Assembly (NCBI GenBank): GCA_964355545.1
Contig: CAYHEK010000034.1
Span: 1 to 15,656, forward strand
Reading direction: 5' to 3'
DNA from: JAPLGE01 sp964355545
GTDB lineage: Bacteria > Bipolaricaulota > Bipolaricaulia > UBA7950 > UBA9294
DNA length: 15,656 nt
Positions 7,505 through 14,494 of this stretch are shown here, piece by piece; the first letter of the stretch is position 1, and every line of letters starts with the position of its first letter. A program made the position numbers and the translations under genes. The notes under the pieces were generated by a model. That model made no database searches. It was not told where the DNA came from and saw only the letters and a list, made by a program, of their open reading frames with translations.

Positions 7505-7621
7505 GTGCATTACCTCCTTGTTCGGCAATGAACTCACTTCCACTATTCGCGGTCAGCGCCGAGTTTGGTTCTGTTCTTCTTTTCGTTCCGCCACCACCTC
7601 CTCGGGTAAACACCCATAGCG

Positions 7622-7641
7622 CTGTCATGTTAGCTTGACAG
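7622..7641. promoter_or_regulatory. Candidate operator CTGTCA-N8-TGACAG
   Basis: This inverted repeat has 6-bp perfect arms at 7622-7627 and 7636-7641. It covers the rightward -35 box entirely and lies at about +9 to +28 of the leftward transcript. A repressor here would block the rightward promoter and obstruct the leftward one. The GntR protein of the same locus is the obvious candidate, but no family consensus proves it. Confidence 0.4.
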
Positions 7642-7663
7642 GTACGCACCCCAGCATTATAGT
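7635..7663 (+). promoter_or_regulatory. Rightward sigma-70-type promoter of the peptidase operon
   Basis: A perfect TTGACA (7635-7640) and TATAGT (7658-7663, one mismatch to consensus) are separated by exactly 17 bases. Transcription would start near 7670, about 67 bases before the first M24 ATG. This start point excludes the upstream in-frame GTG at 7635 as the gene's start. The -10 overlaps the leftward promoter's TATAAT by four bases. Confidence 0.7.
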
Positions 7664-7683
7664 TGGTCGCGCACTTGAGTCAA
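7656..7683 (-). promoter_or_regulatory. Leftward sigma-70-type promoter of the ABC operon
   Basis: On the minus strand TTGACT (7678-7683) and a perfect TATAAT (7656-7661) are separated by 16 bases. Transcription would start near 7649 and leave a leader of about 145 bases before the binding-protein ATG. The -10 box is shared, on the other strand, with the rightward promoter. The call rests on consensus match alone. Confidence 0.65.
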
Positions 7684-7684
7684 G
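7674..7684. promoter_or_regulatory. Candidate operator CTTGA-G-TCAAG
   Basis: This is a perfect 11-bp palindrome with a single central base. It contains the leftward -35 box (7678-7683) and lies just past the predicted rightward start site. Its location suits a repressor site acting on both promoters. It differs in sequence and spacing from the repeat at 7622-7641, so one protein may not bind both. Confidence 0.35.
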
Positions 7685-7736
7685 ACTGGAGGCCGCGAAG
7701 CGGGGGAAAGGGGAGTCGATTCACAGGGAGGGGCAG

Positions 7737-8936
7737 ATGCTCGGCACCGATTGTCGACTGTATGACGTGGATTGGGAAAGCTTGACGGCTCAGAACATCG
7801 GCCGGACGAAGGCGGGCCTGCGCGAGAGGAAAGTCGATGCGCTGCTCGCCGGCACGATAGAGAACTGGCGGTATCTCACGGGACTCCCCACGAACTTCAC
7901 GTTCGCCTACGCCGCAGTGAACTATGCGTTGCTCGTGCAAGAGAGTCCCCTCCCGCGCGTGCTCGCGCTCGACTACGTGAAGGACCCGATGGAGAGGCTG
8001 GCGAGTCAGTACCGGCCGATCATCCCGCTCCCCTTTCACGGAACGCGGGAGGCGCGACAGCCGATGGACGCGGGCGTCTGGCCGAAGATCATCGCCGATC
8101 TCTGCCGCTCCATGGGGGTAGATCGGGGAACGATCGCGCTCGACCCGGGGATTCCCTTTGGGATCAAGGACGCCTTGGTGAAAGAGCTTCCCAAGGTTCG
8201 CTTTCTGAACGGGGGGGAGATCCTGCGCGACGCGCGCTTGATCAAGAACGATCAGGAGCTCGTCGCGATCCGGAATGCCTGTCGAATCGCCGAGATCGGG
8301 ATGCGGGCCGGCCTGAACGAGATCCGAGTGGGGGCGATCGAACGGGAGGTGGCGGCGGTCATCGAGCGGGCTTTGCGCGAGAACGGCGCGGAGAACTCTC
8401 TCTCCGTGCCGTTCGTCCTCTCAGGGGATCACCCGCTCTTGGGATACGCCTATCCCTCCGACAAGCCCTTCCGAAACGGAGAGCTTGCCATCGTGGACGT
8501 GGGCTGTGCCTTCGGGGGGTATTACTCCGATTACTGCCGCACGGTCTATCTAGGACCCCCGGACGAAGCAGTTGAGAAGGCATACGAGGCACTCCTTGAG
8601 GCGATCGAGCGAGGGATCGACGCCTGTCGGCCGGGGAGGACGAACGTCGATGTCTTTAACGCGATGAACGGGGCGCTCCGCGAAGCGACGGGCGGTCGGC
8701 ACGACCTGGGATGGTTCGGAGGACACGCGTGCGGCCTGGGGATCAACGAGGCGCCCATGATCGGCTCACAAGAGAAGGTCGATCGGTATGAGCTCGTGCC
8801 GGGGATGTACCTGTGCATCGAACCGGGGATCCATCTCCCCGGCAAGGGCCTTCTGTGCGTGGAAGAGGGGGTCATCGTGACCGAGGGCGCCCCCGAGGTT
8901 ATCACGACGTCCTCGCGCGAGTTTTCGTCCTTCTGA
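7737..8936 (+). CDS. M24 family metallopeptidase-like protein (creatinase/Xaa-Pro peptidase type), first paralogue
   Basis: The protein has 399 residues: a creatinase-N-like domain (about 1-150, with NWRYLTGLP) and a pita-bread M24 domain. The five metal ligands are all present: D254 (IVDVG), D265 (YYSDYCRT), H330 (GGHACG), E362 (CIEPG) and E376 (CVEEGVIVT). The second active-site His of the family, usual in GHGxGxxxHE, is Asn337 here (GHACGLGINEAP). This may weaken or alter catalysis. ATG at 7737 has AGGGAGG five bases upstream and is the first good start after the predicted transcription start. No signal peptide is seen, so it is cytoplasmic. It is first in the peptidase operon and 29 bases before its paralogue, to which it is clearly related by tandem duplication. 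An Xaa-Pro dipeptidase, creatinase-like amidinohydrolase or partner subunit are all possible. Confidence 0.9.
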   Translation: MLGTDCRLYDVDWESLTAQNIGRTKAGLRERKVDALLAGTIENWRYLTGLPTNFTFAYAAVNYALLVQESPLPRVLALDYVKDPMERLASQYRPIIPLPFHGTREARQPMDAGVWPKIIADLCRSMGVDRGTIALDPGIPFGIKDALVKELPKVRFLNGGEILRDARLIKNDQELVAIRNACRIAEIGMRAGLNEIRVGAIEREVAAVIERALRENGAENSLSVPFVLSGDHPLLGYAYPSDKPFRNGELAIVDVGCAFGGYYSDYCRTVYLGPPDEAVEKAYEALLEAIERGIDACRPGRTNVDVFNAMNGALREATGGRHDLGWFGGHACGLGINEAPMIGSQEKVDRYELVPGMYLCIEPGIHLPGKGLLCVEEGVIVTEGAPEVITTSSREFSSF

Positions 8937-8965
8937 TTCTCAAGGACGAGTTCAAGGAGGAATCG

Positions 8966-10186
8966 ATGCAGGTCACGACCGGGATCTCTCCGAACATCGA
9001 CTGGAAGAGGCTGACGGAGCTGAACGTGGCGCGGACCCAACGCTTGATGGAAGGGGGGGGGATCGACGCCGTGCTCGTCGCGACGATCGACAACTGGCGC
9101 TACTTGACGGGGCTGCCTCTCTACTACTGCCTCCAGTGGTTCGTCTCCAACTTCGCGATCCTCACGCGGGGAATGGCGTTCCCCCTCCTCATGCCGCTCG
9201 AAGGGCCCGTCGGGCAGATGAAGGCGCTCGCCCCGTGGTTTGTGGACTTCGTCCCGCTTCCGCGGGCCGGGGCAAGCGACGCCGTCTCGCCGGCGATCCC
9301 GGGCCCGTGGATTGAAACCATCGCCGGCGCCCTGCGCACCCTCCGCCAGGCGTCGGGGACGATCGCCCTCGATCCCGGGCTCCCCTTCTATCTCAAGGAC
9401 GGCCTGGTCAAGGCCTTGCCGCACGCGACCTTCGTGTCCGCGGGGGACCTCTTGCGAAAGGCGCGCCTCATCAAGAACGAGGAGGAGATCAAGGCGATCC
9501 GGGCGGCCTGCGCGATCGACGAGGTCGCCATGGACCGAGCCTTGCGGGCCGTGGAGGAGGGGAGGACCGAGGTCGAGATCGCGGGGGTTGTCGACTACGT
9601 CTTCCGGAGCTACGGCGCTGAAAGCTCGACGGCCAACCCCTTCGTCGGCGCGGGCGACCACCCCTTCCTGGGGTACCTGACTCCGTCCAACAAGGTGATC
9701 CGTCATGGGGAGTTGGTGCGGGTCGACATCGGCTGCGCCTACGGCGGCTACTACTCGGACTTCTCCCGCTCCGTGGCCGTCGGGCGACCGGATCGGGAGA
9801 CGGAGCGCGTGTATGAGATCGTCAAGGAGGGTCTCTGCCGGGCGTCGGCCGCGATCAGGCCCGGGGTGATGAACTACGACCTCTTCACCGTGTGCGATCA
9901 AACGATGCGCGAGATGTCGAGCGGCCGCTACGGGATCGACTGGTGGTTCCTCGGCCACGGCCTCGGCGTGGGGATTCACGAGGACCCGATGATCGGGAAG
10001 AGAGGGAGCGTGGAGGAGTTCGCACTCGAGGAGGGAATGTACTTCTGCCTTGAGCCGTGCATCACGATCCCGGGGAAGGGGATGATTGGGCTGGAGGACG
10101 ACATGGTCGTGACGAAGGATGGCGTCGAGATCCTGACTCGCACCGAGTTTTCTCTCACGATGGCCAAGGTGTGGAGGACGAAATGA
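8966..10186 (+). CDS. M24 family metallopeptidase (creatinase/Xaa-Pro peptidase type), second paralogue
   Basis: The protein has 406 residues and the same layout as the preceding gene. Shared words include DNWRYLTGLP, KARLIKNEEE and GGYYSD. The ligands are D254 (RVDIG), D265 (YYSDFSRS), H331 (GHGLGVG), E363 (CLEPC) and E377 (GLEDD). It keeps the active-site His (H338 in GIHEDP) that the first paralogue has lost, so it is the better candidate for an active hydrolase. ATG at 8966 is fixed by AAGGAGG five bases upstream. The gene ends in ATGA, overlapping the flavoprotein start. There is no export signal. Likely activity is cleavage of Xaa-Pro or a related amide or C-N bond on imported compounds. 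The family is certain, the substrate is not. Confidence 0.92.
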   Translation: MQVTTGISPNIDWKRLTELNVARTQRLMEGGGIDAVLVATIDNWRYLTGLPLYYCLQWFVSNFAILTRGMAFPLLMPLEGPVGQMKALAPWFVDFVPLPRAGASDAVSPAIPGPWIETIAGALRTLRQASGTIALDPGLPFYLKDGLVKALPHATFVSAGDLLRKARLIKNEEEIKAIRAACAIDEVAMDRALRAVEEGRTEVEIAGVVDYVFRSYGAESSTANPFVGAGDHPFLGYLTPSNKVIRHGELVRVDIGCAYGGYYSDFSRSVAVGRPDRETERVYEIVKEGLCRASAAIRPGVMNYDLFTVCDQTMREMSSGRYGIDWWFLGHGLGVGIHEDPMIGKRGSVEEFALEEGMYFCLEPCITIPGKGMIGLEDDMVVTKDGVEILTRTEFSLTMAKVWRTK

Positions 10187-10887
10187 AGGAACCGAACGCG
10201 CGCAGCGTGCACATCGTCGGGATTTCGGGAAGCCCACGCCAGAACGGGAACACGGACAGGGTGGTCGCGGCTGCCCTCGACCACGTGGCCGGTCAGAGCG
10301 GCGTGACGGCCGAGTTCTTCGGGTTGGCGCGGAAGGACGTGAACTTCTGCACGGGTTGCGTCGAGGTCTGTCATCCAGGGTATTCGGGCGCCGGCGCGCG
10401 GCCGGAGAGGACGGCCCCGTGGGCGCTGTGTCGCCACAAGGACGCCGTCACGGAGGTCCTGGGAAAGATGGCCGCGGCAGACGCTATCCTTATCGGGAGC
10501 CCGGTCTACTTCGGCAACGTCTCTGGCCTTCTGAAGACCCTGATGGATCGCTCCACGGCCCTGATCGCAGTCGAAGACGACGGCCGCTACCGTTCCCCTC
10601 TCGAAGGGAAGGTCGGCGGGGCGATCGCAGTGGGAGGGGCTCGCCACGGCGGGCAAGAGGCGACTCTTCGGCAGATCTTCGCGTACTTTCTGCTCCTTCA
10701 GATCGTTCCGGTCAACTTCTCCGAGTACGGCGATCAGTGCCACGGGGTGGCGTGCGTGGCGGCCCTGCCGGGCGAGATTGACGGCGACGACTGGAGAGTC
10801 CCTGTGGTCGGCACGCCGACCTCCTCCCTGGACCAGGCGAAGCGCTACGCCGAGAAGCTCGTGGCGCGGGCGAGAGATCGACGCTAG
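10183..10887 (+). CDS. NAD(P)H-dependent FMN reductase-like flavoprotein
   Basis: This 234-residue flavodoxin-fold protein has the FMN phosphate loop GISGSPRQNGNT (13-24). It also has the second flavin loop GSPVYFGNVSGLLKTLMDR (from 105) and a later GGARHGGQE stretch. It carries C56, C59, C63 and C83 in the pattern CTGCVEVC, then about 19 residues, then C. This position corresponds to the Cys-containing loop of iron-sulfur flavoproteins and related oxidoreductases, but with an unusually long insertion before the last Cys. A metal cluster or a redox thiol is therefore possible. It overlaps the second M24 gene as ATGA, with GGAGG five bases before the start, so the two are tightly coupled. The role is unclear: electron supply, or reduction of a group on the imported compound. 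Confidence 0.85.
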   Translation: MKEPNARSVHIVGISGSPRQNGNTDRVVAAALDHVAGQSGVTAEFFGLARKDVNFCTGCVEVCHPGYSGAGARPERTAPWALCRHKDAVTEVLGKMAAADAILIGSPVYFGNVSGLLKTLMDRSTALIAVEDDGRYRSPLEGKVGGAIAVGGARHGGQEATLRQIFAYFLLLQIVPVNFSEYGDQCHGVACVAALPGEIDGDDWRVPVVGTPTSSLDQAKRYAEKLVARARDRR

Positions 10888-10932
10888 AGGGGTGGACCCC
10901 ACCTCACGCAATCCTATCGAGAGGAGGCTCGA

Positions 10933-13356
10933 ATGGCGAAAGAACGTGTCCCACGAGAGAAGACGCAGCCTCGTGCGGAGGAGCTCGTCTCCTACGAGGA
11001 CTTGCAGCGGCTTGTGGTGTCGTGGAAGGCGAACCGTCGAGCGAGGGTAGAGCCCGCCGGTCGGTCGCACGAAGGGCGAGAGATCTTCTCGATCGTCATC
11101 AGCAGCCCAGCGAACCTGGAGGCTCTCGAGACGATCCGAAAGGACACGCGGAGGATGACAAGTCCCGTCGTCCGTCATCGGACCCTGAACGACGTGGACG
11201 TTCGCTTTGAGGGCGCGATCCCCAAGAACCCGATCACGGCGGTGTACACGGAGGGGGGTGGGTTCGGGATGGAGGCAGCTCATGTAGAGGGGCTGATCGA
11301 ACTCGTCGATCGCCTCCTCACGAGCGAGGACCCACAGGTCAAAGAGATCCTCGACAAGAACGTGGTCATCGTCATGCCCATGATCAACCCCGACGGCAGG
11401 ATGCTCGCCATTGAGGAATGGAAGAGGACCCCCTTCTCGGGTGGGACGGCCGGGCACGGGAATCGATACGGCTTCACGCTCAACCGCGACCTGTTCAGCC
11501 TCACCCAGCCGGAGAGCCGGGCGATCGCCTCCGCCAATCGCGATTGGGGGCTCGTCGCCGTCTACGACCCGCACGAGGACATGGCGCTCCTCGGGGTGTC
11601 GCACGAGGAGGTCTGCTGGTCTCCCCCGTACAACGATAGGCCTTACCCACCCCAGTACGACTCCCGAGTCATGGAGCTCGTGGACGAACTGGGCGGAGCG
11701 ATTGCGGAGGAGTGGAAGAAGAGTGGGTTTAAGTGCCTCTACGATCCGGTCGACCACAAGGGTCTTCTCTCCTTCATCATGGGCCCCCTCACGGGCCGGG
11801 TGGATATGTCGATAATCCAGCACGGGATTCCGGCTGTCCTGACGGAGTCGGCGCGGACTCCCGGGACTCAGGCGTGGGAGGACCGGGTCCGCCAGAAGTC
11901 CGACGCCGCCATGGCGATCCTCAAGAAGGTGACGCGTGAGCAGAGGCGGTTCCTCGAGGCCGTGCGCGCCGCGCGCAGCGAGATCCAAGAGAAGAGAGAG
12001 GACGCGGCGTACGTGATTCCGGATCGGCAGACCGATCGAGGGGTGTTGGGAGAGTTCCTTCGAACCCTCCTTCGCCACGAGGTCGCTGTCTACCATGTGG
12101 GGGCTCCTTATCCAGCCTACGTCGTCCCGCAGCGCCAGCCACGGATCGGCGTGGTGAGGACGCTCTTCTCGGACAGCGACCTTGCGGCGGAGGTCCTCTG
12201 CCCGGACTACGGGCTTGCGGTGTACGATCTTACGGCCCGACCGGTGGCGGAGCAGCGTGCGTTCGCCGCGCAGTCGCTCGAGCCGGTCACGGGGCTCCTG
12301 GAGGCGGGGATGAAAGTGCGCGGGGCGGGGAAGGGTAAGCTCGTCTTCGCCAATTCCTATTCCGGCATCGTCCTTGCCAATCGGTTGCTGAAGGCGGGCT
12401 GTTCGGTCGAGCGGCACGCCGCAACTAGTCAGGGGAGTGGGGAGCCCGCGAGCACCTGCTCGTTCGCGATCGAGGGGAGTTCGCTTCGCCTCGCGCAGGA
12501 CCTGGCGGGGACGTTGGACCTCGACCTCGTCCGCTGGGGTGATGACCAAGGCAAGAAGACAGAGTCGGCTTCGCTCCCGCGGATCGGCGTGTACATGGGC
12601 GAGGGGATCGGCCACCTGAACATGGAACACCTCGCGGACGTCCTATGGAGCCTCGATGTGCTAGAATTCCCGTTTGTGCGCATCGATCGGCCGTCCCTCC
12701 TCGCGGGTGCCCTCGAGCGGATCGACGTGCTGATCGTTCCTGGTGGCGACGGGAAGGCGATGATCGAGGGCCTCGATCCGGAGATCGTCTGGCACAAGGC
12801 GCCGTGGGAGGCGCCGACCGCCACAGGGAGAGGGATCGGTGCCCAGGGAGTGGAACGGGTGAAGGAGTTCGTGCACGACGGCGGGAGGTATCTCGGGATT
12901 GGGATGGGGGGCGGATGGTTCGCAACGCAGGATTTGGCAGGGCTGATGGACGTGACCACCGTCCCCGCGCCTCTGGGGAGTGGGACGGTCTACCTCCGGG
13001 CGGAGCCCGCGCCGCATCCCTTGGTCGCCGGGTACGCCGGTATGGTCCAGCGGGACGGGACTTCACTCCCTGAGAGGATGGCGGGTTACTTCTACGCGCC
13101 GCCGTTCTACTTCAAGGAGGCAGGGACCTCTCCTCTCTTCGTTTCCGGGAAGGCGGCGCGCGCCGTGGCGACGTACGAAAAGAGCCTGGCACCCGAGTCG
13201 CAGACCGAAGAGGCGAAGCGGACCTACGTGGGCAAGGGAGCGATCGTGACACAGGCTATCGGGGAGGGAACGGCCACGGTGGTTGGAGTGAACGTCGGGT
13301 TTCGTGCGGCGTGGTTCTCGACCTACCCGTTCCTGGCGAACGTCCTCTATGGATAG
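10933..13356 (+). CDS. M14-like metallocarboxypeptidase homologue fused to a glutamine-amidotransferase-like domain
   Basis: The protein has 807 residues. Residues about 20-335 match the M14 carboxypeptidase fold as seen in large bacterial members: LIELVDRLLTSEDP, MINPDG, LNRDLFSLTQPESRA, YDPHED and LTES. H214 (third zinc ligand) and E305 (catalytic Glu) are present. The HxxE motif is FGME (F111-E114), so the first zinc His is missing. About 350-530 is the usual linking region (YVVPQRQP). About 548-800 is a class I amidotransferase/ThuA-like domain: VLIVPGGDGKAM at about 599, then YLGIGMGGG at 653-661. There the nucleophile Cys position is Gly657. It lacks the export signal common in large M14 relatives. 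ATG at 10933 has AGGAGG five bases upstream. It may be non-catalytic, or may use a different metal arrangement. Confidence 0.82.
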   Translation: MAKERVPREKTQPRAEELVSYEDLQRLVVSWKANRRARVEPAGRSHEGREIFSIVISSPANLEALETIRKDTRRMTSPVVRHRTLNDVDVRFEGAIPKNPITAVYTEGGGFGMEAAHVEGLIELVDRLLTSEDPQVKEILDKNVVIVMPMINPDGRMLAIEEWKRTPFSGGTAGHGNRYGFTLNRDLFSLTQPESRAIASANRDWGLVAVYDPHEDMALLGVSHEEVCWSPPYNDRPYPPQYDSRVMELVDELGGAIAEEWKKSGFKCLYDPVDHKGLLSFIMGPLTGRVDMSIIQHGIPAVLTESARTPGTQAWEDRVRQKSDAAMAILKKVTREQRRFLEAVRAARSEIQEKREDAAYVIPDRQTDRGVLGEFLRTLLRHEVAVYHVGAPYPAYVVPQRQPRIGVVRTLFSDSDLAAEVLCPDYGLAVYDLTARPVAEQRAFAAQSLEPVTGLLEAGMKVRGAGKGKLVFANSYSGIVLANRLLKAGCSVERHAATSQGSGEPASTCSFAIEGSSLRLAQDLAGTLDLDLVRWGDDQGKKTESASLPRIGVYMGEGIGHLNMEHLADVLWSLDVLEFPFVRIDRPSLLAGALERIDVLIVPGGDGKAMIEGLDPEIVWHKAPWEAPTATGRGIGAQGVERVKEFVHDGGRYLGIGMGGGWFATQDLAGLMDVTTVPAPLGSGTVYLRAEPAPHPLVAGYAGMVQRDGTSLPERMAGYFYAPPFYFKEAGTSPLFVSGKAARAVATYEKSLAPESQTEEAKRTYVGKGAIVTQAIGEGTATVVGVNVGFRAAWFSTYPFLANVLYG

Positions 13357-13396
13357 GTAGCGTCTGGGTGGGAAGAAACGGAGGCGATCTCAAGGG

Positions 13397-14494
13397 ATGA
13401 AGAATGCTTCCCTGACCGTGAACCTGCACTCGGACTTCCTCGCTGCGGCGGTGCACCGCTTTCGGGAGACCGGGGACTGTCTTTTCCTTCGCCGCTATGG
13501 GGAGAGGCTCCGCGCCGGCGGCCTCCGCGCGGTCTTCTGCGCCGTGGGAGGGGACACCGACTTCTGGTTCCCTGTCGGCTACGACGAGACCATCGAGTCC
13601 TTTCGGCTGAGCGCTCGTCTGGGCGATGTGTGCGGCCAGCCCTTCCGCATCGTGCGGTCGTCAGAGGACCTCGACGCGGCACGCGACCAAGAGGCCGTGG
13701 CGCTTGTGCTCGGCCTCGAGGGCGGGGGCGCCCTCGAAGGGCGGATCGAACGCGTGGAGGCCCTCTATCAAGAGGGCCTGCGCTGGCTTGGTCTGACGTG
13801 GAACGTGAAGAATGAGCTGGGAGACGGGTGCGGAGAGGCGCAAAACAGAGGGCTCACTTCCTTCGGAGAGGAGGCGATTCAGAGGGCGAACCATCTGGGG
13901 ATCGTGGTCGACCTCGCGCACACGTCACGCGCGACCTTCGAGGATGCGGCGGCTGCCTGCGCCGCTCCATTCATCGTCTCTCACTCGAACGCCGCTTCCC
14001 TGTGTCCACACCCGCGCAATCTCACCGACGCACAGATCAGGGCAGTCGCACGCTCAGGGGGAGTCGTGGGGATCAACTTCTTCCCGCGCCTCCTCTGCGC
14101 CGATCGCACGCCGGTCTGGCAAGACATCGAGCGGCATGTCCGGTACGTAGCGGATCTCGTGGGCGTTGATCACGTGGCGTTGGGGCCGGACTTCATCGAT
14201 TTCCCTGGAGAGCTGATTCTGGAGGAGCTCGCCCGGAGCGGGCTGGACTACGGAGCGCGGGCAGACTATCCAGCAGGCTTCTCCGATGACGCGTGCTTCC
14301 CGGAGGTCACGCGCTGCCTGCTCGGAGGGGGAATGGCGGAGGGGGATGTCCGGAAGATCCTAGGGGAAAACGTGCTTCGGGTCATGGTTGAGGTCGAGGA
14401 GAGGGCCGCGTTGAGTTCGTCTCGTGGGGGTAGAGGAGGGTCCGGTGGATCCCAGACGGCTCGTCGGGGCGATTCGCGAGGATCGTCTCGCTAG
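13397..14494 (+). CDS. M19 family dipeptidase (membrane/renal dipeptidase type)
   Basis: The protein has 365 residues and a TIM-barrel M19 dipeptidase fold. It has the full binuclear zinc set: H11 and D13 (LHSDFL), E108 (GLEGGG), H175 (DLAHTS), H196 (VSHSN) and D265 (GPDFID). Such enzymes cleave dipeptides, often with a D or dehydro residue at the C-terminal side. There is no signal peptide or lipobox, so it probably acts in the cytoplasm on imported dipeptides. ATG at 13397 is the only sensible start. GGAGG lies 12 bases upstream, which is rather far, with AAGGG directly abutting. The last ~30 residues are Ser/Arg/Gly-rich and partly read through the next gene's ribosome binding site and start, a 50-base overlap. 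This tail looks like accidental read-on after loss of an earlier stop. Confidence 0.93.
   Translation: MKNASLTVNLHSDFLAAAVHRFRETGDCLFLRRYGERLRAGGLRAVFCAVGGDTDFWFPVGYDETIESFRLSARLGDVCGQPFRIVRSSEDLDAARDQEAVALVLGLEGGGALEGRIERVEALYQEGLRWLGLTWNVKNELGDGCGEAQNRGLTSFGEEAIQRANHLGIVVDLAHTSRATFEDAAAACAAPFIVSHSNAASLCPHPRNLTDAQIRAVARSGGVVGINFFPRLLCADRTPVWQDIERHVRYVADLVGVDHVALGPDFIDFPGELILEELARSGLDYGARADYPAGFSDDACFPEVTRCLLGGGMAEGDVRKILGENVLRVMVEVEERAALSSSRGGRGGSGGSQTARRGDSRGSSR

Noticed and set aside
7543..7617. Leader ORF of 24 codons in the 5' region of the binding-protein gene (two adjacent Trp codons)
   Set aside because: No ribosome binding site precedes its ATG, and there is no attenuator-like pairing that I could see with the start region.
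7635..7736. Upstream in-frame extension of the first M24 gene from GTG at 7635
   Set aside because: It begins within the -35 box, upstream of the predicted transcript start. ATG at 7737 has a good ribosome binding site and matches the length of its paralogue.
8813..8965. N-terminal extension of the second M24 gene into the first
   Set aside because: ATG at 8966 has an ideal AAGGAGG site, and the extension is only an out-of-frame reading of the first gene.
8546..10237. A 563-codon open frame antisense to both M24 genes
   Set aside because: Same reason: it shadows conserved genes and shows no family resemblance or ribosome binding site.
9976..12630. An 884-codon open frame antisense to the second M24, flavoprotein and M14 genes
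   Set aside because: It lies opposite three well-supported genes. It has no recognisable domain and an Arg/Asp/His/Pro-rich composition typical of antisense frames in GC-rich DNA.
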